The notes under the pieces were generated by a model that ran no database searches, was not told the DNA's origin, and saw only the letters and a list, made by a program, of their open reading frames with translations. From Hevea brasiliensis (taxonomy: Eukaryota > Streptophyta > Magnoliopsida > Malpighiales > Euphorbiaceae): 64,000 nucleotides of DNA. Positions 1-13,291 of the stretch are shown in pieces. The position numbers and the translations under genes are program-made. The stretch is taken from the NCBI RefSeq assembly GCF_030052815.1, contig NC_079496.1, positions 8,067,278 through 8,131,277 of the forward strand, given 5' to 3'. Numbering within the stretch: position 1 is the stretch's first letter; each line of letters starts with the position of its first letter.

Positions 1-2364
1 GATTTCTCCAAATATACTTATATTTATTTAATGAAAAAATAAAGATCAAGCATTCCAAATGTTTCAGATTTATAAATCTGAAGTTGAGAATCAAAAAGAA
101 AAAAAAATCAAAATTTGAGAAATGACAGAGGTGGTGAGTATTTTTCCATTGAATTTTCTTCATTTTGTGAAGAAAATAGAATTATACATGAAATTAGTAC
201 ACCTTATACACCACAACAAAATGGGTTGGCAGAAAGAAAGAATAGAACCTTAGTGGATATGCTTAATTCTATGCTTGTGAAATATAATTTGCCAACAAAC
301 TTATGGAGAGAAGCTTTACTTACTGCTTGTCACTTACATAATAGAATTCCCTCTAGAAAATTTAAGATTTCTCCATATGAATTATGGAAAAATAAAAAAC
401 CTAGCTTGAACTATCTAAGAGTATGGGGCTGCTTAGCATATTATAGAGTTCAAGATCTTAAAAGAACTAAATTAGGTCCTAGAGCTTTGAAAGGAGTTTT
501 TGTTGGTTATGCTGAAAATTTCAAAGCTTATAGAATTTTAAATTTAGACTTAAATGTAATTGTAGAATCTAGGGATGTTGAATTTATTGAAAATAAATTT
601 CATAATGACCCTATACATGAGCCCATGAATAGTTCAAGTCAAAGTAATGATTCTAGTATTGATATTAATTTTGAATCAACTTCTAGCAACAAAAGAAAGT
701 TAGATTCTTCTAATAAAATTAGAAGAAGTCAACGTATTAGAAAAGAAAATAATTTACATCTAGATTTTATATCTTCTCAGGCTATTGTTTTTCTAGTAGA
801 AGGCAATAGGTCAGTTGTACTTAACAAAATACCAATTTTGTTAAATGTAGAAGATGATCCTAAAATGTTTCAAGAGGCAATGACTACAAGAGATGTGGCC
901 TTTTGGAAAGAGGTAATCAATGATGAAATGGATTCATTATTATTTAATAATACATGAGTTCTAGTTGATGTGCCACCTGGTTCCAAACCAATAGGATGCA
1001 AATGGGTTTTCAGAAGAAAATATAACACAGATAGATCAATTCAAACTTTTAAAGCTAGATTGGTTGCAAAAGGTTTTAAACAAAAAGAGGGAATTGACTA
1101 CTTTGATACATATGCACCAGTGGCTAGAATAACATCTATTATAGTACTTTTATCTTTAGCCTCAATATATAATTTATATGTACATCAAATGGATGTTAAA
1201 ACAACATTTCTAAATGGTGACTTAGAAGAAGAAGTATATATGAAGCAACCAAAAGGATTTGTTTTACCAGGGAATAAAAGAAAAGTTTGTAAATTAATTA
1301 AATGTTTATATGGTTTAAAACAAGCACCGGAACAATAGCATGAGAAACATAATAGTGCTGATAAATGTATTTATTCCAAGTTTACAGATCATTTTGGTGT
1401 AATAATTTATCTTTATGTTGATGACATGCTTATAATTGGAACAAATATGGAAGGTGTGAATGATACAAAGAAGTATCTAACCTCAAAATTTAAAATGAAA
1501 GATTTAAAAGAAGTAGATACAATCTTAGGTATCAAAGTAAAAAAACACAGTGGGAGTTTTGCTCTTTACCAATCTCATTATATTGAGAAAATATTAAATA
1601 AATTTAATCATTTAAAAGTCAAAGAAGCAAGAACTCCATATGATGTTTTTTCCAAATTAACTGAAAATTCTGACAGAGCAGTTGCTTAAATTGAGTATGC
1701 TAGTGCAATTGGTAGCTTAATGTATGCTATGCATTGCACTAGACCTGATATTGCTTTTGCAGTATGTAAATTATCAAGATACACTAGTAAGCCTAGTATT
1801 GAACATTGGAAAGCAATTCCAAGAGTTCTTGGTTATTTAAAAAGAACTATAAACTTTGGTTTGTTTTATAATAAATTTTCAATTGTGTTAGAAGGTTATA
1901 CAGACGCTAGCTGGATAACTAGTATTAATGATAATTAATCAACTTCCGTTTGGGTTTTTATATTAGGAGGATGTGCTATTTCTTGGGCATCAAAGAAACA
2001 AACTTGTATAACCTATTCTACAATGGAATCAGAATTTATAGCTCTAGCAGCAGCTGGTAAGGAAGCTGAATGACTGAGAAATTTTTTACTAGATATCAAG
2101 TTGTGGCCATAACCGATGCCTACTGTTTCCTTACATTGTGATAGTCAAGCAACAATGTCTAGAGCTTATAATAAAATTTATAATGGAAAGTCTAGACATA
2201 TTAGCTTAAGATATGAATATGTGAGACAATTAATATCTGATGGAATTATTACTATTACTTATGTCAAGTCTTGTAATAATCTGGCAGATCCGTTTACAAA
2301 GGGGCTCTCGAGAGATATGATAAAAAATACGTGTGCTGGATTAGGATTAAAAATATTCCATTAA
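1..2364 (+). pseudogene. Decayed Ty1/copia polyprotein, integrase to RNase H
   Basis: The piece begins inside the integrase core and runs through reverse transcriptase to RNase H; integrase before RT is the copia order. Visible motifs are NDRGGEY (second catalytic Asp) and NGLAERKNRTL (catalytic Glu) in integrase, DVKTTFLNG and YVDDM in RT, and TDASW, MESEF and LHCDSQATM in RNase H. It is dead: there is a frameshift near 111-117, stops at 955 and 1336, and further stops or shifts near 1687, 1936 and 2070. Near 1343-1350 the text jumps from HEK to HNSADKC, so about 14 codons of the usual copia sequence are missing in frame. Gag, protease and the 5' LTR lie outside the window. Flanking expressed genes do not share this coding style. 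Confidence 0.93.
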
Positions 2365-2846
2365 ATTTACTAATGATGGGAACTCTACTTTATAGTATTA
2401 TTACTAAATAAAGTTTAAACGGTAACAACAAGTCATTAGTAAATGTTGTAATTAAGTACTTAGTGTACTAAGTTAATGGAATGAGGATGAGTATTTATAC
2501 TCTTAATGAAGTTTAAAATTATTACAAAGAAAACTTCACCTATATAAACATAGGAAGTGATGCCGCTTCAACAAAAGTGAAAATAACTTTTGTAAATGTT
2601 CATAAAAACAGGAGGTAGCACAAGGCCATATTCATGCTAAAATTTTTGTGAACTTTTTAAGTCGAACTAATTAATTCGTGTGTGTAGTATTTCAGTTCTA
2701 TTTAATAAGAATCTAGGTTTAAGCTAAGGCCATCATGATTTCTTTAAAACTTTAAAATACTTACACTAAGGAAAAGTTTAAATCGAAAGATACTTTTCAT
2801 TATGTATGAAACAATGGGATCTAACAATACAAGCTAAGTGGGAAAT
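2365..2846 (+). other. Copia 3' untranslated spacer and polypurine tract
   Basis: Non-coding stretch between the RNase H stop and the 3' LTR. It ends in the purine run AAGTGGGAAAT at about 2836-2846, directly before TGTTATAAATAG. This is the usual copia layout of a plus-strand primer followed by the LTR. Confidence 0.6.
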
Positions 2847-2949
2847 TGTTATAAATAGCTTGTATGTTAGACAGTATAGAGAGAAAAAAAATTCCTATAT
2901 TGTTAAAATATAAGAAAATGAAGGAATGACAAAAGTGAAATATGTATAG

Positions 2950-2951
<2 letters not shown>

Positions 2952-3030
<79 letters not shown>
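2952..3030. repeat. (AT)n microsatellite in the LTR
   Basis: About 80 bases of nearly pure AT dinucleotide inside the copia 3' LTR. Confidence 0.95.
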
Positions 3031-3034
<4 letters not shown>

Positions 3035-3120
3035 AATATATATTATTCTATTATGGCACTTGGCACGTATATGTGTGAAATAAAATAATTATCATATTAT
3101 AATTTTTGTAAATAAATTAC

Positions 3121-3370
3121 GAACAGATGTGTTTATTAACAAGTAGATGTGTCTGTTAATAGACAGACATGTCAATTCTATACAAACAGTCACAACTGTT
3201 TGTATAGGTGTCTGTTAATAAATAGACATGTCTATTCTATACAAAAAGTCATAACTATTTATATAGGTGTCTGTTAATAAACATATACACAACTATTTGT
3301 ATAAGTGTCTTTTAATAAACAGACATGTCTATTACACAAACAGTTGTATCTATTAGAGATAAACAAATGT
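3121..3370. repeat. 59-bp tandem repeats with hairpins in the LTR
   Basis: The word GTCTGTTAAT recurs at 3151, 3210 and 3269, exactly 59 bases apart. A shortened fourth unit follows at 3307, 38 bases on. Each unit carries the palindrome GACATGTC (or a variant) and an inverted pair such as TACAAACAG/CTGTTTGTA (3181-3204) that can form a stem. The array sits upstream of the TATA-like site, where LTR enhancers normally lie. Confidence 0.85.
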
Positions 3371-3658
3371 GTCTATCTAGAAAATGTGCCATGACTTTTC
3401 ATTCTTTATAAATATGGATGAGTTTTTCAATTCAGAAATATACTACTTCTACTTCTTCTTCTTTTCTTCTAGTCACTCTAAATTCAGTTCATATAAAAAG
3501 TTCTTAAGGGAAATCTTCAGGAGTTGCTGTCTACAGATTTCAGCCTTTGTTATATCCTAGAGGTATATTGCCATAACCTTGTAGCAATTTAGTAGGGGTA
3601 ATTAATACCTTAAAAATAGTAATTCATCACGCCTCAAAATCTATTCTACACCTACTAC

Positions 3659-3715
3659 CTCAACAATAGCTGTGGCCTCTTTGGTGCTTCCTTTTATTGC
3701 TGTTTCGGTTGCCAT
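3659..3715 (-). other. Possible orphan first exon, minus strand
   Basis: Reading leftward from an ATG at 3715 gives 19 open codons (MATETAIKGSTKEATAIVE), then GAG|GTAGTAGG, which resembles a donor. A GA-rich leader resembling a plant 5'UTR precedes the ATG. The copia LTR edge lies immediately downstream, so this may be the start of a gene cut off by the insertion. The family is not recognised, and chance is a fair alternative. Confidence 0.25.
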
Positions 3716-4440
3716 TTTCGTCTTCTTCTTCTCTTGCGACCGGAGAGATTCTGCTTAAATGCTCAATTTGTGCTTTGTTCGATCAATAGGAAAAAGAAAA
3801 AAAAAGTTTTTTATTTGAATAATAATTAAAAAAAATAGGAACTAAAATTTTTAATTTCTCTTTTACTTTTTATAATATTTTTATCGGTTAGAGATTTGGA
3901 GCCCACACCATTTACCGGCTCTGCTTCTCCTCAAATGAAAGTTCTTTTTTTTTTTTTTGTTTCCTTAAGCATGCATCTCTTTTGAATAGTATCTTCTTGT
4001 TTGATTGGGTCTACCAGAATCTCTCAACTACTCGTTTTGCCAAATCACAGGGTCTGATATTATTTATTAGGAATTTGAGAGCTCATTTGGAAAGAATTTT
4101 TTTTTAACTTTTGTAAAAATATATACTTATAAACTCGATATCATATTTAATCAAAAATTTCAAAGCAATAAAAGTATAACATCTTTTCACTTATATATCT
4201 CTTATTCATCTCGTAGAAATTTCACAATTACATATTCTCATTATTATCATTTTATAATAAAAAAATATAAAAATATAAAAAAAATGTTATAAAAATTAAA
4301 ATTATAAATATAATATCTAAACATAAAAGCTATATGATAATTAAATAATAAATTATTTATTAATTTCCATTCGTTACACTTTCTATTTTCCTTTCCTGTC
4401 CACTCCTGAGAAAGAAATTGGAGGGCTTTTGTTCATTCAT
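3716..4440. other. AT-rich spacer
   Basis: Poly-T and AT-rich sequence lies between two divergent candidate gene starts (3715 minus, 4515 plus). No gene was seen. Confidence 0.6.
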
Positions 4441-4455
4441 GCGGGAATGGATATA

Positions 4456-4495
4456 GGGCCCATTGGGCTTATGGCCCATTATTAATAAAAGCCCA
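4456..4495 (+). promoter_or_regulatory. Cluster of four site II (TGGGCY/RGCCCA) elements
   Basis: GGGCCCA at 4456, TGGGCT at 4464, GGCCCA at 4473 and AGCCCA at 4490 fall within 40 bases. Such clusters bind TCP factors in promoters of plant housekeeping genes. Here no intact gene follows, only the short frame at 4515. Confidence 0.55.
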
Positions 4496-4514
4496 CATAG
4501 AATTCGCCATAGAA

Positions 4515-4637
4515 ATGGCAAAAGTTCTCCAACTCAATTCAATCTGCATCGAACTCAATCAATTTTCTCCGAGTTTGCCTCCACCTCGATTTGTGCAAGA
4601 TGGGAATGAGAACAAGAAAACATTCTCCTCGCGTTGA
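4515..4637 (+). other. Short open frame after an orphan promoter, probable truncated gene start
   Basis: ATG at 4515 opens 40 codons, beginning MAKVLQLNSICIEL and rich in Ser, Pro and Asn, ending at TGA 4635-4637. It lies 20 bases beyond the site II cluster and has much more balanced base composition than the AT-rich DNA that follows at 4660. One reading is a 5' end with a transit-peptide-like N-terminus whose remainder was lost. No family is recognised. Confidence 0.3.
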
Positions 4638-4639
4638 TC

Positions 4640-6330
4640 CCCGTAACTCATCCCACGTAATAACATATTATTTTTTATTAAAAAATAATTTATTTATATA
4701 TATTTATATATTTAAATATGATAATTTTAGTAAAAAAATAATATTGTTAAAATCATACCTAAAACTTATATTTTTAATTATATTTTATTTTTTAACAAAT
4801 AAAATTATATTATATACTAATAAATTAACAAAAAAAACTCTTAATATATAAATTAAATATAGAGGTGACATTCGATTCGTTCGAATTTTTTATATATAAA
4901 ATTAACTTGAGCTTAATTGTGCTTAAAAAAATTTAAGCATAATTTCAATACATATAAAATTAATTTAAATATCATATAATTCTATTAAAAAATTAATAAC
5001 ATCAATTATAGATAAAGTGATTGAGAAATTTAAATCAATATCTCGTGTTATTAAATTTTATATTTTAATATATAAACATAAAATGTATATTTAGATTAAT
5101 AATTATGAATTAAATTAATAAATTTTAATTTAATAATAACGGAACCGTCTCCAGAATAATGAGATTTTTTATTTAATAAAAAAAATTTAATCATGGAATA
5201 AGAAAAAAATAATTTTTATATTTAGAAATTTCAATAAATAATAAAAATTTTAAGCATTACGAATACAATTGTTATATTTAAAATATATTTTTAAAATTAT
5301 GAAATATAATTTTTTTATTTCACAATTTTAATAAAAATTTAAAATTAAAATTTAAAAATAACTTAACTCTCTTCATTTTTTTATTTAAAAATATCAAATA
5401 TAAAATATTCCTTTTTTATTATATTTTCTAACCCTCTTTACAAGTCAGGTGATGGATAATTATCTCTATAAATTTTAGGTAACTTAGAGTTTCAATTTAA
5501 GTGATTCCACAATAAGAAATGAGAGATCAATTGGCAATCTCATGAGGTTGTCCATAAGCAATTGTAATCCTATCTTTGAAGAAACTCTAATTTTGCAATA
5601 TGTACAATATTATACCAATTTAATGTGAATAATCTAAATAAAAAAAAGAAAAAAAAATATAAAACGAGAGTTTTAGAAATTATAATGGATAAAATGTCCG
5701 TGAAAATTATATAATTATTCGAACTTTATTATTATTATTATTTAAATTCTTATGTTTAATTTAAATTTATCCTAAATAATTTGAATTTATTTCAAAATCA
5801 ATTATCAATGCTTAAATAATATTTAAAGTAGTTTAATTTTATATTTTTTAATTAATAATTTAAATAAAATTTATAAATTTATTAATATTTTATAATTTTA
5901 AATTTAATAATTTTATAAATTATTTGAATTTTTTATTTAAAAAATAATATATAAAAATATAATAATATTCATAAATATTATAAAATTATATTTAATTAAT
6001 TACGTTTATTTTAATAGCAATATCCAATAATATAAAATATAAATTTAATAGAATATTATTTGTTAAATAAAATTCATTTTAAATTTAATTATATATTAGT
6101 CAACCGCGTTAATTACTCCAGAATATCCGTTGCCATCCGTAAAACGACCCTTCAGAAAACCTACAAGGTGTACAAGTTACAACAAGCAAACCACAAGATG
6201 CCGCAAGCAACCGTCCGTGTCTTCTCGGCATGGCTGCCACGCAGCGCTTTCATTTCGTGTAGAAAACCTAGCTTCATTTATAGCATTAAGAAGTGCCCAT
6301 TAGAGAACAACTTTTGCAGAGAGAAGAGAT
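4640..6330. other. AT-rich spacer upstream of caleosin
   Basis: Very AT-rich with long A/T runs and no coding signal up to about 6080. The last 200 bases are more balanced and probably hold the caleosin promoter and 5'UTR. Confidence 0.6.
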
Positions 6331-7909
6331 ATGGCTACAGAGATTGAGGACTCATTGGCAACAACAGCACCTCTTGCACCTGTTACTTATGAGAGACCTG
6401 TTCGAGATAACTTGGAAGATACCCTCCCTAAGCCTTGTAAGTTCTCTTTTTTTTTTTTTTACAAGTTTTTCTTAATTAAAATAATTGGATTTATCAAGCC
6501 ATTACCCCTAAATTGAAGTGTGAACCACATCCTAAATTTACAAATTACAAGATGCACATGTTGAAGTTGTGTTGAACTATGTTCGTCTAAATCCCCATGT
6601 AATGTCTAAATAGGGTTAGGGTTCACAGTTAAGCAGATTTTGCTGATGATTATTTGAGTGCAACCCATAGGCATTAACTATGCTTTAGGTTCTTGATAGA
6701 GAATTTTTATGTATTCTGCACTGGGCTTAGCCTAGTGGTAAGTGTATTGGTTAAGGTAACAAGTTCGACTCTCTCTCCCCCCATTGTTCTGTTTCCTGTG
6801 CATAACAGACATGGCAAGAGCATTGCAAGCTCCTGATACAGAAAATCCTCATGGAACACCCGAACATAAGCATCATGGCTTGAGTGTCCTCCAGCAGCAT
6901 GTTGCCTTTTTCGACCAAGATGGCAATGGAATAGTTTACCCATGGGAGACTTATACTGGTAAAGTTTCTTTTATTGGAAATATATATAGAAAGAGAAGAT
7001 CAAGAAGGTTTTTTTATTCCATATATATTCATTTTCTTGTCCTTTCTCCCTTCGTCCTGAATTTCCCCCATTCCCCAATTACCACAGGATGTCGTGCAAT
7101 TGGTTTCAATCCAATTCTCTCCCTTATCTTGGCTGTTGCTGTCAATGGAGCGTTGAGCTATGCTACTCTGCCTGTGAGTAACTCCACCATTATTTCTGAT
7201 TAATTATCACACATATATGTGCTGTATAATTGTAGGTCTCTAAGTACTTGACCTTTCAATTTTTCAATATTCAAGTTCTTTATCATCAATACTTTTGCCA
7301 TTTGTTGAGGTTAATGATAAAATGTTAATTATCATGTATTGTTTTCATATATAGGGATGGTTTCCTTCCCCACTTTTCCCCATATACATAAATAACATAC
7401 ATAGAGCCAAGCACGGCAGTGATTCAGGAACATATGACACCGAAGGAAGGTAGGGATTCACTAAAGTACATTTACCCTGGTCAATATCCTTAATATTTAC
7501 ACCTTGATCTGTTGCTACTTGCTATGCTCACCAAACATCCATGCAGATATATGCCTGTCCATTTTGAAAACGTTTTCAGCAAGTATGCTAATACAGTGCC
7601 TGACAAGTTATCCTTTAGAGAGATCTGGAACCTGACAGAGGGACAGCGACTCGCCTTCGACTTCTTTGGATGGTTTGTTTCAGTAACAAGCTTAAACTTT
7701 CTGTTTAATTTCTTGGTTTCAAACTTTGGTTTTATGCTTCCTAAATGGCATGCAGGTTTGCGTCCAAGTTAGAATGGGGTATCCTCTACATTCTTGCAAG
7801 AGATGATGAAGGCTATCTGTCTAAAGAAGCTATTCGGCGCTGTTTTGATGGTAGCTTGTTCGAGTATTGTGCTAAAATGAACAGGGGAAGTGAGGCTAAG
7901 ATGCGTTAA
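6331..7909 (+). CDS. Caleosin / peroxygenase (RD20/CLO3 type)
   Basis: Six exons join to a 238-residue protein: 6331-6436, 6809-6958, 7088-7173, 7355-7449, 7547-7672, 7756-7909, all with GT-AG introns. Caleosins are lipid-associated, calcium-binding haem peroxygenases that oxidise unsaturated fatty acids with a hydroperoxide. Visible parts are the N-terminus [20 protein letters not shown]; an EF-hand loop [12 protein letters not shown] with every ligand position filled; a hydrophobic segment ([12 protein letters not shown]) leading to the proline knot around PSPLFPIY; and the conserved [18 protein letters not shown] and C-terminal [11 protein letters not shown]. The length and long N-terminus match the H-form, stress-inducible group, of which Arabidopsis RD20/CLO3 is the member recalled. 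Intron 1 contains a SINE-like head. No damage was seen. Confidence 0.95.
6718..6785 (+). mobile_element. tRNA-derived SINE head in caleosin intron 1
   Basis: TAGCCTAGTGG at 6728-6738 fits the Pol III A box and GTTCGACTC at 6763-6771 fits the B box. Their starts are 35 bases apart, and the context GGGCTTAGCCTAGTGG is typical of plant tRNA-related SINEs. A CT-rich run follows. Exon 2 starts at 6809, so the body and tail are missing or have become the intron's 3' end. Confidence 0.6.
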
Positions 7910-8330
7910 TGGCTCCCATAGCTAATGATACTAGTGTAATAAGTTGAGAGACCAGCTCAGATTAGGTATCTTGCAGGAAGCCTAGAACTAGCAAAGAAAA
8001 TCGTTTATATAGTTCTGTGTTCTGTTATGTTTGGCGTGCATACTAATAAGTTTGTGAAGTTTATTTCCCCCTTTCAGCTATAATGTTGTGGATATGTTGT
8101 TTCCCTAATGCTTACTGATTTGAAAGGCAATGAAGAACTGTTTCAATTCTAAAAAAATTCAACACTAGTTTATCAGTAGAGCAGTACAGAGCAGGTATCT
8201 TTCGAGGCACAAAAACACACTAGTAATATAGTAGATGAGTTGAACCAAATATGCAATGCCATAGATAGATGATCTTTCGAGAAACATAATACAACGGATT
8301 TGGAAGTTTGAATGTCCTTTTCACACTTAG
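7910..8330. other. Caleosin 3'UTR and spacer
   Basis: The first 230 bases are probably the caleosin 3'UTR. After that nothing coding was seen until the phosphatase relic. Confidence 0.5.
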
Positions 8331-8332
8331 GA

Positions 8333-8707
8333 GCCCTTCAAAGCTGCTATATTGGTCTCCAAGAATGCCCCAAATGCGATACTCGTCACCCCATCCAATT
8401 CATCATCTGAACCCCTATATTAAACTAGAAGTATATGCATTCCCTTGAAACATATGCATACAACTTGGAGAAAGCATGAATGCTTGACAGTGAAAAAGAG
8501 AGATTCTGACGTCAATACGAGACTAGCTGTGATAACCAACATCAACAAGGTTATCCATTATGGCTGATCTGACATGTTCTCTTCTAGATGGAACCAAAAT
8601 GACTTGAACTTTCCTGGATTTTAAGTCGTTGAAGAGCTTCAGAGAGTGTTCCAGGGCTGGTGCTTTGCCTTTACTCATCCATTCCTCAAGTGATGTCAAG
8701 TTCAGCT
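8333..8707 (-). pseudogene. HAD acid phosphatase / VSP-like relic
   Basis: Reading leftward from 8707 gives LNLTSLEEWMSKGKAPALEH, then SLKLFNDLKSRKVQVILVPS, RREHVRSAIMDNLVDVGYHS and a stop at 8525-8523. After a gap, 8388-8333 reads DEYRIWGILGDQYSSFEG. Both pieces match the class B-like HAD acid phosphatases that include vegetative storage proteins. REH, DNL and GDQYSS correspond to the region around the conserved acidic motif near the C-terminus. The N-terminal DxDET catalytic part is not seen, and the two pieces are separated by an in-frame stop and unrelated sequence. It is a truncated, inactive copy. Confidence 0.8.
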
Positions 8708-8849
8708 ACTCCCCACTGCCCACAATGAAAGGCCTTTGTCACTCTTGTAATCAAATGAAATGGAAAGGACCTAAGGGGAGAGTCAAGAGAGGTAACCAAA
8801 ATGGTGTTTCTTGAAACAAGGCACGGCAATGTTCGTTTAATTGAAGAAC

Positions 8850-9537
8850 AGACGATTTCTATTATTTCTGGGTACATAAATGATTGATTTTGGAAAGTGA
8901 AGCCTCCAAGTACACTGATTTTTTCCAGCTCAAATGCACAATATATAATTAGCATTTTTAGATAGATTGATAGCAGCATCGCAAGTTGTAACCCAATAAC
9001 ATATTACACAATCACAAACTACGAAAATCTAGCAATTAGCGAAGCCTTCTACTAAACTAACCAGAGATGGGCAATCTTATAACTAAATAACAGAGGCACT
9101 TGTCACTTACAAATGGATGATAAAAAAAATGGGATACCAAACAAAAGTATTATAACTCTAAATCAAGGAGTCATTTTTAAAAAAAAAAAAACCAATCTTA
9201 ATAAGGAAAAAGGAAAATCCATGTAAACACGGTGCATGTGTATCCTTGAGGGGGTTAGAGAGAGATGGATGTATCAACTACATAACTTTGAAATTCATAA
9301 AAATTAATGACTTCGAAATTTATAAAAATTAAAAACTTCAAAATTTATAAAAATTAAAACCATTACAATTATAACAAACTCTCATCGCATAAATTCCATG
9401 TGGTTAATAACCGCCTGCAAAATCCACAAGCAAAAATTTGCTCAACTTTCAAGCAACAGTCTACATCAACCCTAACGGCACATGTAAAAATGTGACAATT
9501 GCGGTCCAAAAACAGGACCAAAAGAGTAGGTAGGCAC
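8850..9537. other. Spacer between the phosphatase relic and RPL23
   Basis: AT-rich sequence including a short triplicated phrase near 9285-9360 (ACTTYRAAATTYATAAAAATTAA). The right end is probably the RPL23 3'UTR. No gene was seen. Confidence 0.5.
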
Positions 9538-11888
<2,351 letters not shown>

Positions 11889-11954
11889 TTTCGACAGCTG
11901 GGTCTTCTTGGTCAGTAGGGCTTTGGTGATTCATATAGAAGACGTCTTGGTAAC

Positions 11955-11962
11955 TAGGGTTT
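11955..11962 (-). promoter_or_regulatory. Telo-box upstream of RPL23
   Basis: AAACCCTA on the gene's sense strand, 67 bases before the ATG. Telo-boxes near the transcription start are a hallmark of plant ribosomal-protein genes. A site II GGCCCA lies further up near 12310. Confidence 0.65.
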
Positions 11963-12071
11963 TTGTAATGCGTTGGCTTGCTGGGTCTTCTTCTTTACAA
12001 TTCCACTTCAATCCCTGGTCTTTGTGTATAATACCAATATGGTACAAAGGGCATTTATTGGCATTGAGTTC

Positions 12072-12282
12072 TAGAGCCTAAAACTGTTTTTCTGAAGAAA
12101 AATATCACTTTAAATGCTGTTAAAAAAAATAGTTTAGAAAAAATTATTTTGCTATTTGAATATTCTTATGATTAAAATTGATTAAATTTAATTTTTAATT
12201 ATTTTTTAATACTCTCTAATTAGTATATTTAAAAAGGTAATTTTCTCAATAAAAATTTCAACAGTATGCCAAACAGGCTCTA
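12072..12282. mobile_element. MITE in the RPL23 upstream region
   Basis: The ends TAGAGCCTAAAACTG and (complement) TAGAGCCTGTTTGGCA form imperfect terminal inverted repeats around a 211-bp AT-rich body. No clear target duplication was seen. It sits about 180-390 bases before the RPL23 start codon. Confidence 0.55.
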
Positions 12283-13290
12283 AGCTTTCGATCCTTTGAA
12301 CCGCTATTGGGCCGTCTTTGGAGGAATTGGGTCCGGTTTGAGGATGAGGGGAATTTGAATCAGAAACAAATTTGGACAACTGTTTATAAACTTATCTAGT
12401 TGTAATATTACAGTCCTTCAACTTAAAATTATAACATAAAATTCCATCAACTTTTAAATTTTATACAGTAAAATCTCTCTAATATCTAATTACCTATTTT
12501 TTAATTAGACGCTGACCTAAATATTTTCAACATAAAACTTAATTAGTATTTCTTTTTTCTCTCTTAAGTTATGTGTAAATTAAATCTTTCAGACAGAATA
12601 ATTTTTCATGTGTAAAGAAAATAATTTTACACTTTACATAAGAGAGTAGAGAGAAATATTGATTAAGCGCCATCTGAAAACTATTCACATCATATTTTAA
12701 CTGAAAATAAAGTAAAAGAGATTTTCCTATGTAAAATTTAAAATTTAAAAAGCTTTATATTATATTTTAAATATAAATTCAGAAATAATTATTGAAATTT
12801 ATCCTTAAAATTGAACTGATTTTCTATTATTTCATTTTGAGTATGATTTTAATTTTAATAATTTTAATTTAATTTGAATTAAGATAATTTAAAGATTAAA
12901 AAATTATTATTTTAAAATTTTAAATTAAATTAAATTACCTATCTCAATTAGAGACAGGCTCTGGCTTTTCTCTAAAAACTCTTCTTTCATTTTTCTCCTT
13001 ATTTATCCCCTCTCCTCATTATCTGCAATCAAGATTCATTTGTTCATTCAAAACCAAAAAACAAAAATCAATTATTGTTCGGAAAATTATTCTCTTCTGT
13101 TCATATTATCTCTAGACATAAATTTATTTTTTTTCATAAGATACTTCTGTTCAGACTGATCTTGATGAGGTTCATCTTTTCCAATTTTCCTTCCTCTGCA
13201 GCTAAATCAAAATGAGGTCACCAGACCATCAATATAAGCCATTACTTACCCTTCACATTATGTTCAATTCTGATACATCAGGATGTGGGT
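12283..13290. other. Spacer upstream of RPL23
   Basis: Mostly AT-rich. It includes a site II motif at about 12310 and pyrimidine-rich stretches near 12960-13010. No gene was seen. Confidence 0.5.
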
Positions 13291-13291
13291 G

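Larger units (their letters stand above)
2847..3640 (+). repeat. Copia 3' LTR (right end approximate)
   Basis: The LTR starts with TG right after the polypurine tract and contains a TATA-like TTTATAAATA near 3404, as expected for the element promoter. The right edge is placed near the CTATTCTACA at about 3640. It could not be fixed, because the 5' LTR and its target-site duplication lie outside the window. Inside are a long (AT)n run and a set of 59-bp repeats, listed separately. Confidence 0.65.

Noticed and set aside
3121..3370. Possible CRISPR-like array
   Set aside because: Units are contiguous, diverged and without unique spacers, and lie in a plant LTR.
6728..6771. Possible tRNA gene
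   Set aside because: A and B boxes are present but no acceptor stem or anticodon arm can be folded; it fits a SINE head better.
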